Below the pieces are notes generated by a model. It was given only the letters and a program-made list of their open reading frames with translations. It was not told where the DNA came from and ran no database searches. A stretch of DNA of 64,000 nt from Paracidovorax cattleyae (GTDB taxonomy: Bacteria; Pseudomonadota; Gammaproteobacteria; Burkholderiales; Burkholderiaceae_C), in the NCBI RefSeq assembly GCF_900104515.1, contig NZ_FNJL01000022.1:33685-97684 (forward strand), read 5' to 3'. This document shows, piece after piece, positions 10,017 through 19,492 of the stretch (position 1 is the first letter of the stretch; every line of letters begins with the position of its first letter). A program made the position numbers and the translations under genes.

Positions 10017-10682
10017 ATGCGCCGCATTTCCAGCCACGCTGCCAGTACATCCCGCGCCGACTCGCCGCGGGATGACGACTCCGGCAACTCTCCTCCCCGT
10101 GCACGGCCGAGCGCTCGGCACAACGCTCCCGAGGGTCTTGCGCAGCGCGGAGCCGCCGGGTTCCGCATGCCCTCGGCCCGCACGCTGCTCCATCACACCT
10201 ACACCACCACTGCCGTAGGATTAATGGCGACGGGGGCCCACCAAGCCGTGACCAATGTGCAGCGCGGGGACGGAACCGCGGCGGCGCAGGGCGTCCATAT
10301 GGCGCAGACGGGCTTCACCCTGCTGGCCGGGCGCGCAATCGCCCACCTGGCGTCCCCCCTGTTGCAGGAAGCCGTCGCGGCAGTCAGACGGATGTTCGCC
10401 CCGCAGATCGACAGGAATCTGCTTCTGGGGGCGCTGAACCATGTCGCCGCCACCTCGGAAGACGACCCCGACGACATGACCCATGTCACCGGGCGGCATA
10501 CCCAGCAGGTGGTCGACCACCTTGCCGATCTGGCGGACGGAGTCGCTGGCCGGACCGTGGTGAACGTGGCCTTGAGAGCCAACAACTCCAGGGAATTGGT
10601 TTATCTGCTGCTCGGCCTGGCCAGGGGCGACGACGGCCAGCCGGTGCTTTCCGCCCGCGCTACCTCGTCCAGCCACCGCTGA
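10017..10682 (+). CDS. Candidate type III secreted effector (unrecognised protein behind a PIP box)
   Basis: A 221-aa protein I do not recognise. The first 60 residues are rich in Ser, Pro, Arg and Ala and predicted disordered, the composition usual for type III secretion signals. They are followed by a hydrophobic/alanine-rich region (about residues 62-125) and a polar stretch with EDDPDDMTHVTGRHTQQ. There is no enzyme motif, Sec signal or lipobox. AGGAAG lies six bases before the ATG. A perfect PIP box ends 70 bases upstream, and the gene stands alone between the LOG gene and a convergent MFS gene. The effector assignment is an inference from promoter, composition and orphan position; the biochemical role is unknown. 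Confidence 0.6.
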   Translation: MRRISSHAASTSRADSPRDDDSGNSPPRARPSARHNAPEGLAQRGAAGFRMPSARTLLHHTYTTTAVGLMATGAHQAVTNVQRGDGTAAAQGVHMAQTGFTLLAGRAIAHLASPLLQEAVAAVRRMFAPQIDRNLLLGALNHVAATSEDDPDDMTHVTGRHTQQVVDHLADLADGVAGRTVVNVALRANNSRELVYLLLGLARGDDGQPVLSARATSSSHR

Positions 10683-10737
10683 CGGGCTCGCGCGGGCACC
10701 CCCGTCCATCGCGCTGCGTTGCGTGTACGACCCTGCC

Positions 10738-11898
10738 CTACTGCCCCAGCCTGGCGGCAGCCCGTGCCCCTATTCCCACGACCCCGCCCACCACCCAGAA
10801 CAGCCCCGCCACCCCGATCAGCGCGCCGGCCGAACCGAACAGCACGGGCATCGCCACGCTGGACGCATTGATCGCCATCAGGCGCAGGCCCAGGGCCTCC
10901 CCATGGCGATGGTGCGGCGTGATCTGGTGCAGCATGCTCATGATCATCGGCTGCACCGAGCCGAGCGCGAAGCCCAGCAGCACCGAGCACAGGCCGAGCG
11001 CCCAGGCGGTCGGCAGCAGCGGGTAGATGGCGAAGAGGCAGGCTGTCGTCACCATGGCCCACATCACCACGATGGCCTCCTTCAGGCGCGCGGCCACGAG
11101 CGGCATGAGCACGCGGATGGCCGCGGCGGCGATGGCGAACGCGCCCAGGATGGAGCCGATGACCGACGCGGACAGCCCCCGCTCGTGCCCCAGCAGCGGC
11201 ACCACGAAGGTATGCACGTCCCAGCAGGACGACAGCAGCCAGTTCACGAGCAGCAGGCGGCGGAAGGCCGCGTCGCCCAGCAGGTCCCACGCACGGCGGC
11301 GCGGGCCGCCTTCCGCGCCGGCGATGGGCGGCAGCTCCACCGTCGCACGCACCCAGAACCATGTCGCCACCGGCAGCAGCGCCGTGAGCGCGAAGGCCGC
11401 GCGATAGCCCTCCGTGCTGCCGGGCACGGGCCCGGTATGGTCGATCAGCAGGCCGGTGAAGAACGGCCCCACGAAGTTCGAAACGGCAGGGCCGATGGCC
11501 AGCCAGCTGAACACCCGCCGCAATTGCTCGGAGCCGTGCGCGGCGCGGCCGACGTGGCGCTGCAGCGCGATCATGGCCGCTCCCGAGGCACCGCCGGTCA
11601 GCAGCGCAGCCAGGCAGAGCATGGGAAAGGACGGCCAGACGAGCGCGCCGGCCGCGCCCGCGCTGGCCACGCCCACCGCCCAGCCGACCGGCCGCTTCAG
11701 GCCGTGGCGGTCGGCATACCGGCCCGCAGGCAGCGACAGGAACACCTGGGTCAGCGCGAACAGCGCCAGCAGGGCACCCACGGCCGCGGCGCTGTAGCCC
11801 TCGCGCAGTGCCAGCAGCGGGGCCGCAAGGCGCATGCCGGTCATGCTGGCATGGATGCATATCTGGCCGGCGATCAGCCGTGCGAGCGCGGTATCCAT
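10738..11898 (-). CDS. Major facilitator superfamily transporter
   Basis: Inner-membrane secondary transporter of about 386 aa with 12 predicted helices. The MFS loop 2-3 motif is visible as GRYADRHGLKRPVG near residues 60-75. I place the start at the ATG at 11898, one base after the rmuC stop, since translation is likely coupled; the frame is also open from an ATG at 11922 inside rmuC. The family fits drug or metabolite efflux, but the substrate cannot be predicted. It is convergent with the PIP-box gene. Confidence 0.85.
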   Translation of the reverse strand: MDTALARLIAGQICIHASMTGMRLAAPLLALREGYSAAAVGALLALFALTQVFLSLPAGRYADRHGLKRPVGWAVGVASAGAAGALVWPSFPMLCLAALLTGGASGAAMIALQRHVGRAAHGSEQLRRVFSWLAIGPAVSNFVGPFFTGLLIDHTGPVPGSTEGYRAAFALTALLPVATWFWVRATVELPPIAGAEGGPRRRAWDLLGDAAFRRLLLVNWLLSSCWDVHTFVVPLLGHERGLSASVIGSILGAFAIAAAAIRVLMPLVAARLKEAIVVMWAMVTTACLFAIYPLLPTAWALGLCSVLLGFALGSVQPMIMSMLHQITPHHRHGEALGLRLMAINASSVAMPVLFGSAGALIGVAGLFWVVGGVVGIGARAAARLGQ

Positions 11899-11899
11899 C

Positions 11900-13324
11900 T
11901 CAGATCGGCGCCTCCGGGCCATGGCCGGCGGGCGCTTCCACGGCCGGCGCCGCGCCGGCTTCGCCAGCGGGCAGTTCCTGCACGTCCCGCAGCCGCCGCT
12001 GGATGGCGCGCGTGCGCACGCCCACCTCGTCGAAGCGCTTGGCGGCAGCGTCGATCGACTTGCGCGTGGCCTCCACCACGTCGCCGAACTTGGCGAACTC
12101 CGTCTTCACCGCGCCCAGCAGTCCCCACACCTCGGAAGAGCGCTTCTCGATCGCCAGCGTCTTGAAACCCATCTGCAGGCTGCTGAGCATCGCCGCGAGG
12201 TTCGCGGGCCCGGCCACCATCACGCGGCATTCGCCCTGCAGCGCCTCCACGAGGCCCGGACGGCGGACCACCTCGGCGAACAGCCCTTCGGTGGGCAGGT
12301 ACAGCACCGCGAAATCCGTGGTGTGCGGCGGCGACACATACTTGGCCGCGATCTTGCGCGCCTCGAAGCGGACCGCGGCCTCCAGCGCGTTGCCCGCCGC
12401 GAGGACGGCCGCCTTGTCCGCCGCGTCGTGCGCGTCCAGCAGGCGCTGGTAGGACTCCACCGGGAACTTCGCATCGATGGGCAGCCAGACCGGCTCCTCC
12501 TGGCCCCGACCTGGCAGGCGGATGGCGAACTCCACCATTTCATCGCTGCCCGGCACCGCCTTCACGTTGCGCGCGTACTGCTCCGGCGCCAGCACGTTCT
12601 CGATGATGGCACCCAGTTGCAGCTCGCCCCAGGTGCCGCGCGTCTTCACGTTGGTCATCACCCGCTTGAGATCGCCCACGCTGGCGGCCAGCATCTGCAT
12701 CTCGCCCAGGCCGCGGTGCACCTGCTCGAGCCGGTCGCTCACCATCCTGAACGACTCGCCCAGCCGCTGCTCCAGCGTGGCGTGCAGCTTCTCGTCCACG
12801 GTACGGCGCATCTCCTCCAGGCGGGCCGCGTTGTCCGACTGGATGGCCGCAAGGCGCTCGTGCAGCGCGGTGCGCAGCGACTCCGAGGTTTGCGTCAGCT
12901 CGGCGCGGAAGGCGCCCAGGGCTTCCGCCAGTTCGCGGCGGGCCACGGCAGCATCGGCCTGCGCCTGGGCCATCCGCTGCCCCAGCCGGGCCTCGAAGGC
13001 GTCGAAGCCTTCGCGCAGTTCCGCGCGGCCCGAGCGGGCATCGTGCACCGCCTGCGCGAGCCGCTCGTCCAGCACTTCCCGCTGGCCCTCCAGGTGCGAG
13101 TGCGTGGCCTGCGTGAAGCCGCGCAGCTGCTGGGCCATGCCTTCCAGCGCGCCGTCGTTCTTCGCCACGGCCAGTTGGGTGGCCTGGGCCACCTGCTCCA
13201 GGCGCTGCAGGCGCATGGCCCATTCGGGGGGAAGCTCGGGTCGGGGGCTGCGCAGCAGCAGCACTCCCAGGAGCACGGTGATGAGCGCGAGCAACGCGAA
13301 CACCACCAGCCATTCAATCGACAT
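11900..13324 (-). CDS. rmuC: DNA recombination protein RmuC homologue
   Basis: A 474-aa protein: one N-terminal membrane helix (residues 4-25), a long coiled coil (about 35-210) and the RmuC nuclease-like core. Core motifs are TRGTWGELQLGAIIENVL, LPIDAKFPVESYQRL and AVLYLPTEGLFAEV. RmuC limits inversions at short repeats and is placed by fold studies in the PD-(D/E)XK group; D and K of the DAKFP motif are present. It is transcribed ahead of the MFS gene, with a one-base gap. Confidence 0.93.
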   Translation of the reverse strand: MSIEWLVVFALLALITVLLGVLLLRSPRPELPPEWAMRLQRLEQVAQATQLAVAKNDGALEGMAQQLRGFTQATHSHLEGQREVLDERLAQAVHDARSGRAELREGFDAFEARLGQRMAQAQADAAVARRELAEALGAFRAELTQTSESLRTALHERLAAIQSDNAARLEEMRRTVDEKLHATLEQRLGESFRMVSDRLEQVHRGLGEMQMLAASVGDLKRVMTNVKTRGTWGELQLGAIIENVLAPEQYARNVKAVPGSDEMVEFAIRLPGRGQEEPVWLPIDAKFPVESYQRLLDAHDAADKAAVLAAGNALEAAVRFEARKIAAKYVSPPHTTDFAVLYLPTEGLFAEVVRRPGLVEALQGECRVMVAGPANLAAMLSSLQMGFKTLAIEKRSSEVWGLLGAVKTEFAKFGDVVEATRKSIDAAAKRFDEVGVRTRAIQRRLRDVQELPAGEAGAAPAVEAPAGHGPEAPI

Positions 13325-13387
13325 GCCAATCCAGACGTTTCGTTGTCAACTGCCAGCCCCTCGGACCGGCGGGCAATGGGGCGCCCC

Positions 13388-14368
13388 TCAGCGGGGCCGG
13401 GGCGTGTTCACGGGCGTGAGTGCACCGCGCCCATCGAAGAACGCGATCAGGTTGTCCGCCGCGAGGTTGGCCATCGCGCGCCGCGTGGGCACCGTGGCGC
13501 TGGCGATGTGCGGCGTGAGCACCACGTTGGGCACCGTCAGCAGGTCCGGATGCACCTTCGGCTCACCCTCGAACACGTCCAGTCCCGCCGCGGCGATGCG
13601 CCGCTCGCGCAGCGCCTGCGCCAGCGCAGCATCGTCCACGATGCCGCCGCGCGCGATGTTGACGAGGTTGGCCGTGGGCTTCATCTGCGCGAGCTCGGCC
13701 GCGCCGATGGCGTGGTGGGATTCCGGCGTATAGGGCAGCACGAGCACGAGGTGGTCCGCGTCGCGCAGCAGCTCCTCCTTGGAGACGTACCGGGCCTTGC
13801 AGCCGGCCTCGAGTTCCGGCGAGAGGCGCGAGCGATTGTGGTAGATCACGTTCATGCCGAAACCGTGCGCGCCGCGGCGCGCGATGCCCTGCCCGATGCG
13901 CCCCATGCCCAGGATGCCCAGCGTGGAACCGTGCACGTCCGAGCCCGCGAACATGTCGTAGCTCCACTTGCTCCAACGGCCTTCGCGCAGGTAGATCTCG
14001 CTCTCGGTCACGCGCCGGGCCGTGGCCATCAGCAGCGCGAAGCCGAAATCGGCCGTGGTCTCCGTCAGCACATCGGGCGTGTTGGTGGCCTGCACGCCCG
14101 CGGCGGTGAGCGCCTCCACGTCGAAATTGTTGTAGCCCACCGCCATGTTCGCCACGATGCGCAGGCGCGGGCAGGCCGCCACGAGCGCCGCGTCGATCCG
14201 CTGGCTGCCGGTCGTCAGCGCGCCGTCCTTGTCGGCCAGGCGCCGGGCCAGTTCCTCGGGGCTCCAGATCGCATCCTCGGGATTCGCCTCGACGTCGAAA
14301 TGCCGGGAGAGTCGGTCCACCACGTCCGGGAAGATGGCACGGGCGACGAGGATGCGGGGTCGGGTCAT
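13388..14368 (-). CDS. D-2-hydroxyacid dehydrogenase (glyoxylate/hydroxypyruvate reductase type)
   Basis: NAD(P)H-dependent reductase of 2-keto acids, 326 aa. It shows the Rossmann motif GILGMGRIGQGIARR near residue 150, the catalytic Arg in NIARGGIVDD, the Glu in FEGEP and the catalytic His in LTPHIAS. The pattern and length best fit the GhrB/GyaR subgroup acting on glyoxylate, hydroxypyruvate or 2-ketogluconate. The ATG at 14368 is the only good start. It lies 79 bases downstream of pncB on the same strand, so the two may share a transcript. Confidence 0.9.
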   Translation of the reverse strand: MTRPRILVARAIFPDVVDRLSRHFDVEANPEDAIWSPEELARRLADKDGALTTGSQRIDAALVAACPRLRIVANMAVGYNNFDVEALTAAGVQATNTPDVLTETTADFGFALLMATARRVTESEIYLREGRWSKWSYDMFAGSDVHGSTLGILGMGRIGQGIARRGAHGFGMNVIYHNRSRLSPELEAGCKARYVSKEELLRDADHLVLVLPYTPESHHAIGAAELAQMKPTANLVNIARGGIVDDAALAQALRERRIAAAGLDVFEGEPKVHPDLLTVPNVVLTPHIASATVPTRRAMANLAADNLIAFFDGRGALTPVNTPRPR

Positions 14369-14447
14369 GGAGCGGGAATTCCTGTGAAAGAAAGGACAAG
14401 GCTGGAACGCATGGAGCGGGCAGGCGGGCGGCGCGCGCCGCGCCGTC

Positions 14448-15656
14448 TCAGCCCGGGGCCGGGATCTCGAACACCTGGCGCAGGTAGGCGAGGTATTTCT
14501 CGTCGTCGCACATGCCCTTGCCGGGCGTGTCGGACAGCTTGGCGACGGGCTGCCCGTTGCAGCGCGTCATCTTGATGACGATCTGCAGCGGCTCGCAGCC
14601 CAGGTCGTTGGTCAGGTTCGTGCCGATCCCGAAGGCCAGCTGGCAGCGGCCGTGGAACTGCCGGAACAGCTCGATCGTGCGCGGCACCGTGAGCGCGTCG
14701 CTGAAGATCAGCGTCTTGGTGAGCGGATCGACGCGGTTGCGGCGATAGTGATCCAGCAGCCGCTCGCCCCACGCGAACGGGTCACCGCTGTCATGCCGGG
14801 CCCCGTCGAACAGCTTGCAGAAATACAGGTCGAAATCGCGCAGGAAGGCGCTCATGCCATAGACGTCGGACAGCGCGATGCCCAGGTCGCCGCGGTACTC
14901 GCGCGCCCACATCTCGAAGCCGTAGATCTGGCTGTCGCGCAGGCGCGGGCCCAGCGCCTGGCAGGCCTGCAGGTACTCGTGCGCCATGGTGCCGAGCGGC
15001 GTGACCCCGAGCTTCATCGCATAGAGCACATTGCTCGTGCCCGCGAACTGCCCGGGCCCCGCCCGGCCGTCGGTGCGGCGGTCGCCGGTGCCCAGACGCG
15101 CCAGCAGCACCCGCAGCACTTCCTCGTGCCACGCTCGGCTGAAGCGCCGCCGGGTGCCGTAGTCGGCGATCTTCAGTTCCCCCAGCCCGTCCGCCTGCAA
15201 CTGCGTGATCTTCGTGTCCAGCCGGCGGCGGCCCTCGGGGAAATCCGGCACCTTCTGCGTATTGCGGAAGTACACCTCGTTCACGATCGCCAGCACCGGG
15301 ATCTCCAACAGGATGGTATGCAGCCACGGCCCGGCGATGCGGATGTCGATCTCCCCCGAGGCCAGCGGCGTGACGGTGATGTATTTCTCGTTGAGGCGGA
15401 ACAGCCCCAGAAAGTCCACGAAATCGCTCTTCACGAAACGCAGCGAGCGCAGGTACATCAACTCCGCATCCTGGAACTGCAGGCTGCAGAGCGAGCGGAT
15501 CTCGTCGCGGATCTCGGCCGCGTGGGGCGCGAGCTGCACGCCGGGGTTGCGGCACCGGAAGCGGTATTCCACCTGTGCTCCGGGAAACTGGTGCAGCACC
15601 ACCTGCATCATGGTGAACTTGTACAGGTCGGTATCGAGCAGGCTGGTGATGATCAT
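14448..15656 (-). CDS. pncB: Nicotinate phosphoribosyltransferase
   Basis: Salvage enzyme of NAD synthesis that makes nicotinate mononucleotide from nicotinate and PRPP with ATP, 402 aa. Motifs: [14 protein letters not shown] at the N-terminus, [15 protein letters not shown] (the region with the phosphorylated His), [12 protein letters not shown], and [10 protein letters not shown] in the PRPP-binding part. The ATG at 15656 gives the canonical PncB start; the frame is open further upstream but without similarity. The ribosome site is weak. It is divergent from the gamma-glutamyltransferase gene. Confidence 0.95.
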   Translation of the reverse strand: MIITSLLDTDLYKFTMMQVVLHQFPGAQVEYRFRCRNPGVQLAPHAAEIRDEIRSLCSLQFQDAELMYLRSLRFVKSDFVDFLGLFRLNEKYITVTPLASGEIDIRIAGPWLHTILLEIPVLAIVNEVYFRNTQKVPDFPEGRRRLDTKITQLQADGLGELKIADYGTRRRFSRAWHEEVLRVLLARLGTGDRRTDGRAGPGQFAGTSNVLYAMKLGVTPLGTMAHEYLQACQALGPRLRDSQIYGFEMWAREYRGDLGIALSDVYGMSAFLRDFDLYFCKLFDGARHDSGDPFAWGERLLDHYRRNRVDPLTKTLIFSDALTVPRTIELFRQFHGRCQLAFGIGTNLTNDLGCEPLQIVIKMTRCNGQPVAKLSDTPGKGMCDDEKYLAYLRQVFEIPAPG

Positions 15657-15954
15657 GGAAGAGGCATCGGCGCGCGGACCGGCAGCGGGGCCGGGGCGCG
15701 GAAGGAAAAGCTGCAGGCGCGTCGTGCATTGTGTCACCAAGCGCGCCATCGCGTGCACGCATCCCGGCGGCACCGCAGCGAGGCCGCGCCCTGCCCGCCG
15801 GTGCGGGCTGCGCAGTTCCGCGATGCGGGCCGGAGCCCATCGAGCCCCCAGGCGCCCCGCGAACCGCCTATGCTTGCGAGGCGCTCCGGGAGGGGGAGAC
15901 TCCCGGCCACCGCGCACTTATTCACATCCTCCACCAACAAGAAAGCGATTCCGG

Positions 15955-17970
15955 ATGCACAGCCTCGGCAAGCCTCGCCCCTCTTCATCCCCGCCCCCTG
16001 CCTGGGGCCTTCCCGCGGCGCTGGCCGCCACCCTGCTGGCCCTCTCGGGCTGCGGCGGCAGCAGCAGCGGCAACGGTGGAACGGTCCTCGTGCCCAGCCA
16101 GGACAACGCCTGCGCCGTGACGAGCGACAACGGCCTGGTCACGGTCGGCTCGGGCCTGCCGGGCGATCCGGCCGCACCCGAGCCGGCATCCGGCTACCGT
16201 GTCGGCAAGACTGCGGTCTATGCGAAGCAGTACATGGTGACCACGGCCAACCCGTACGCATCGCGTGCGGGATGCGAGGTGCTGAAGAAAGGCGGTTCGG
16301 CCGTGGATGCCGCCGTCGCCGTGCAGATGGTGCTCGGGCTGGTGGAGCCGCAGTCCTCCGGCCTCGGAGGCGGCGCCTTCATGCTGTACTACGACGCGGC
16401 CCAGAAAAAGGTCCAGGCCTACGACGGCCGGGAGACCGCCCCGGCGGCCGCGACCGCCGACTACCTGCGCTGGGTCAGCGACGCCGACCGCACCGCGCCG
16501 CAGCCGGGCGGTGCGCGCGCCAGCGGGCGCTCCATCGGCACGCCGGGCGCCGTCCGCATGCTCGAACTGGCCTACCGCGACCACGGGCGGCTCTCCTGGG
16601 GCGACCTGTTCCAGCCGGCCGAGCAACTGGCGCGTGGCGGCTTCCCCATCGGCGGCCGCATGGCCGCCGCCATTTCCGGCTCCGTCTCCGGCCTGGCACG
16701 CGACGCGGAAGCCGTGGCCTACTTCTTCAATGCCGACGGAACGCCCAAGGCGCTCGGCACGGTGCTAAAGAACACCGCCTACGCCGACACGCTCTCCGCC
16801 ATCGCCAGCAATGGCGCCGATGCCTTCTACACGGGCCCGATTGCACAGGGCATCGTCGCCAAGATCCAGGCCACCAGCGGCGGCTCGCCGGCCGTCGCCA
16901 TCACGCCGGGCCTGACGCAGCTGAGCGACCTGGCGAACTACCGCGCCAAGCGCCGCGACCCGGTGTGCACCACCTACCGCGACTACTGGGTGTGCGGCAT
17001 GTCGCCGCCCTCCTCCGGCGGCATCGCGGTGGCCTCCGCACTCGGCATCCTGGAGAACTTCGATCTCTCGCAGTACAAGCCCACGGCCATCGACCTCGAA
17101 GGCGGCAAGCCCACCGTGATGGGCGTGCACCTGGTCAGCGAGGCGGAGCGCCTGGCCTATGCCGACCGCGACAAGTACGTGGCCGACACCGACTTCGTGC
17201 CCCTGCCCGGAGGCTCCCCCGCACGCATGCTCGACAAGTCGTACCTGCGCACGCGCGCCGGCCTGATCAGCACCACCCGCAGCATGGGCACTGCCACGGC
17301 GGGCGACTTCGGCACCGGCGCGGCCGGTGTCGTTCCGCTCGAGGAGCGCGGCACCACGCACTTCACCATCGTGGACAAGGACGGCAACGCCGTGGTCATG
17401 ACCACCACGGTCGAAGCCAGCATGGGCTCCTTCCACATGACCCAGGGTTTCCTGCTCAACAACCAGCTCACGGACTTCGCCTCCACGCCCACGGATGCAT
17501 CCGGCGCGCCGGTCGCCAACCGCGTCGAGCCGGGCAAGCGCCCGCGCAGCTCCATGGCGCCGACCCTGGTGTTCCGCAAGGCCGCCGACGGCAGCATCGG
17601 CGATTTCGTGATGGGCACGGGCTCGCCCGGCGGCGGCACCATCATCCAGTACGTGGTGAAGACCGTGGTCGGCGCGCTCGACTGGGGCCTGGATGCTCAG
17701 CAGGCCACGTCGCTTGTGGACTTCGGCGCCAGCAACAGTGCCACCACCTCGGTGGGCGGCGAGCACCCCAACGTCAACACGGCGAACAACGGCAACGATG
17801 ATCCCCTGGTCACCGGCCTGCGCGCGCTGGGCCACACGGTCTCGACCTCTGCCCAGTCGAGCGGCACGGCCACGATCCTGCGGGTGAACCGCAACGGGGC
17901 CAGCGTGCTCCAGGGCGGCGCCGATCCGCGGCGCGAAGGCGTGGTGCTGGGCGACACGTTCAAGCCCTGA
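15955..17970 (+). CDS. ggt: Gamma-glutamyltransferase, lipoprotein form
   Basis: Splits gamma-glutamyl bonds of glutathione and related peptides outside the cytoplasm. The protein is 671 aa. A lipoprotein signal with lipobox LSGC ends near residue 33, followed by a Gly/Ser linker, so it is probably membrane-anchored in the periplasm or outer membrane. The large subunit has GGSAVDAAVAVQMVLGLVEP. The self-cleavage and nucleophile site is GTTHFT, with Thr467 as the first residue of the small subunit. GSPGGGTIIQYVV near the end is the substrate-binding glycine motif. It is somewhat longer than E. coli Ggt (580 aa), mainly through the N-terminus and a Gly/Asn-rich insertion near 600. Confidence 0.92.
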   Translation: MHSLGKPRPSSSPPPAWGLPAALAATLLALSGCGGSSSGNGGTVLVPSQDNACAVTSDNGLVTVGSGLPGDPAAPEPASGYRVGKTAVYAKQYMVTTANPYASRAGCEVLKKGGSAVDAAVAVQMVLGLVEPQSSGLGGGAFMLYYDAAQKKVQAYDGRETAPAAATADYLRWVSDADRTAPQPGGARASGRSIGTPGAVRMLELAYRDHGRLSWGDLFQPAEQLARGGFPIGGRMAAAISGSVSGLARDAEAVAYFFNADGTPKALGTVLKNTAYADTLSAIASNGADAFYTGPIAQGIVAKIQATSGGSPAVAITPGLTQLSDLANYRAKRRDPVCTTYRDYWVCGMSPPSSGGIAVASALGILENFDLSQYKPTAIDLEGGKPTVMGVHLVSEAERLAYADRDKYVADTDFVPLPGGSPARMLDKSYLRTRAGLISTTRSMGTATAGDFGTGAAGVVPLEERGTTHFTIVDKDGNAVVMTTTVEASMGSFHMTQGFLLNNQLTDFASTPTDASGAPVANRVEPGKRPRSSMAPTLVFRKAADGSIGDFVMGTGSPGGGTIIQYVVKTVVGALDWGLDAQQATSLVDFGASNSATTSVGGEHPNVNTANNGNDDPLVTGLRALGHTVSTSAQSSGTATILRVNRNGASVLQGGADPRREGVVLGDTFKP

Positions 17971-17976
17971 CGCACG

Positions 17977-18009
17977 GCACCCGGCGTCGGCGATGCCGAT
18001 GCCGGGTGC
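17977..18009. terminator. Hairpin between convergent genes
   Basis: GCACCCGGC GTCGGC (17977-17991), loop GAT, then GCCGAT GCCGGGTGC (17995-18009) form a 15-bp stem with one G-T pair. It sits between the convergent ggt and thioesterase stop codons. There is no poly-T, so it may work as a weak two-way terminator or as an mRNA end stabiliser. Confidence 0.5.
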
Positions 18010-18034
18010 GGGGCGGCCGCCGGCGCGGCTCGCC

Positions 18035-18520
18035 TCAGCGGGTCGCGGCAGCGGCCTGGCTGAGCGGCTCCAGCGCCCGGCGCAGCGGCTCCGGCAGCGT
18101 CCGCGGCCGGCGGTCCTCCCGGCCCACGTACACATGCACGAAGTGGCCCGCGGCGGCCGTGAGCGCCTCTCCCTGGGCGAACAATCCCACCTCATAGCGC
18201 ACGCTGCTCGATCCCAGGTGCGCGACACGGATACCCGCCTCGATGGTCTGCGGGAAAGCCAGCGGCGCGAAGTAATTGCACTGCGTTTCCACCACCAGCC
18301 CGATGGTGTCCCCGCCATGGATGTCGAGCGCGCCCTGCTCTATCAGGTAGGCGTTCACGGCGGTGTCGAACCAGCTGTAATAGACGACGTTGTTGACGTG
18401 GCCGTAGATGTCGTTGTCCGCCCAACGGGTGGTGATGCTGCGGAACACGGGATAACGGTCGCGCGCCTCGGGCGAGCGCCGCGGAGCCGGCGGGGCGGCG
18501 CGGGGCGTGGCAGTGGTCAT
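18035..18520 (-). CDS. Acyl-CoA thioesterase, 4-hydroxybenzoyl-CoA thioesterase family
   Basis: Hot-dog-fold thioesterase of 161 aa. The family signature RWADNDIYGHVNNVVYYSWFD at residues 32-52 contains the catalytic Asp (DNDIYGHVNN). The first 20 residues are Pro/Ala/Arg-rich and poorly conserved. It would hydrolyse an acyl-CoA in the cytosol; the acyl group is not predictable. The start ATG at 18520 is preferred. It is divergent from the phasin gene. Confidence 0.88.
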   Translation of the reverse strand: MTTATPRAAPPAPRRSPEARDRYPVFRSITTRWADNDIYGHVNNVVYYSWFDTAVNAYLIEQGALDIHGGDTIGLVVETQCNYFAPLAFPQTIEAGIRVAHLGSSSVRYEVGLFAQGEALTAAAGHFVHVYVGREDRRPRTLPEPLRRALEPLSQAAAATR

Positions 18521-18600
18521 GGCGATCCATTCTGCCAGCCGCCCCTTTCAGACAAGGCGGAACGGGCCCGACGAGGTTTTTGGAGGGACGACTCTAAACA

Positions 18601-18673
18601 TGCTGCGGTGCAGCAAAAAGGCTTGCGCCGCCAGGCAAACCCTCTAGAATTCGTTTCATGCTGCACCGCAACA
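18601..18673 (+). promoter_or_regulatory. Phasin promoter flanked by two PhaR-like palindromes
   Basis: TGCTGCGGTGCAGCA (18601-18615) is a perfect palindrome containing CTGC-N3-GCAG, the motif described for the PHB repressor PhaR. A second, nearly palindromic TGCTGCACCGCAACA lies at 18659-18673. Between them is a plausible promoter, TTGCGC (18623-18628), 16-base spacer, TAGAAT (18645-18650). The first site lies above the -35 and the second just after the start point, a layout that suits repression by a dimer at both ends. Confidence 0.6.
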
Positions 18674-18745
18674 TGACTACGGCGCAGCGCGGTTCCATCC
18701 GTTTGGCTTAGTGTCCGATCCGGACTATTTTCAGAGGAGATACCC

Positions 18746-19324
18746 ATGTCGCTGACCCCCGAGCAACTGATCGCTTCCCAGAAGGCCCACCTGGAAACAC
18801 TGTTCGGCCTCACGAACAAGGCCTTCGAAGGCGTCGAGAAGCTGGTCGAGCTGAACGTGACCGCCTCGCGCGCCACCCTGAGCGAAGCCGCCACCCACAC
18901 CCAGGCCCTGCTGTCGGTCAAGGACCCCCAGGAACTCCTCTCGCTGCAAGCTGCCTTCTTCCAGCCCCTGGCCGAGAAGACCGCCGCCTACAACCGCCAC
19001 CTGTACGAAATCGCTTCCGGCACCACCGCCGAGTTCGGCCGCGCCTTCGAAGCCCAGGCCGCCGAGATCCAGCGCAACTTCAGCAACATGGTGGACACCG
19101 CCGCCCGCAATGCCCCCGCCGGCACCGAAACCGGCGTGGCCGTGTTCAAGAGCGCCGTGTCTGCCGCCAACAATGCTTTCGAAACCGTCCAGAAGGCCGT
19201 CAAGCAGGCCAGCGACGCGGCTGAAGCCAACTTCAATGCAGTGACCAACACGGCCACCGCCAATGCCGCTACGGCCACCAACGCCGCCGTAGCAGCCACC
19301 TCGGCTGCCATGCGCAAGCGCTGA
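18746..19324 (+). CDS. phaP: Phasin (PHB granule-associated protein)
   Basis: A 192-aa, mostly helical, Ala-rich protein of the betaproteobacterial phasin family (TIGR01841). It coats polyhydroxybutyrate granules and controls their size and number. Family features are the N-terminal [22 protein letters not shown], the central helices with [14 protein letters not shown] and [16 protein letters not shown], and a low-complexity Ala/Thr/Asn tail. A strong AGAGGAGAT ribosome site precedes the ATG. PhaR-like sites upstream and a perfect terminator downstream make it a single-gene unit. Confidence 0.94.
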   Translation: MSLTPEQLIASQKAHLETLFGLTNKAFEGVEKLVELNVTASRATLSEAATHTQALLSVKDPQELLSLQAAFFQPLAEKTAAYNRHLYEIASGTTAEFGRAFEAQAAEIQRNFSNMVDTAARNAPAGTETGVAVFKSAVSAANNAFETVQKAVKQASDAAEANFNAVTNTATANAATATNAAVAATSAAMRKR

Positions 19325-19386
19325 GCCGCTGGCCCACCCGTTGTCTCCTTGGATCCTTCCGAACGCCACGTTCCTGGATCCAATTC

Positions 19387-19415
19387 AAAGCCCGGCGCCC
19401 GCCGGGCTTTTTTTT
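19387..19415 (+). terminator. Intrinsic terminator of the phasin gene
   Basis: Perfect 10-bp stem AAAGCCCGGC (19387-19396) / GCCGGGCTTT (19401-19410) with loop GCCC and a run of eight T to 19415. It lies about 60 bases after the phasin stop codon. Confidence 0.92.
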
Positions 19416-19492
19416 GCCTGCCCACACCGCAGGGCCTGCATGCGGTCCCCCGGGAGGGGAACATTCTCACGGGGCCGGACTCCAATGATTGC

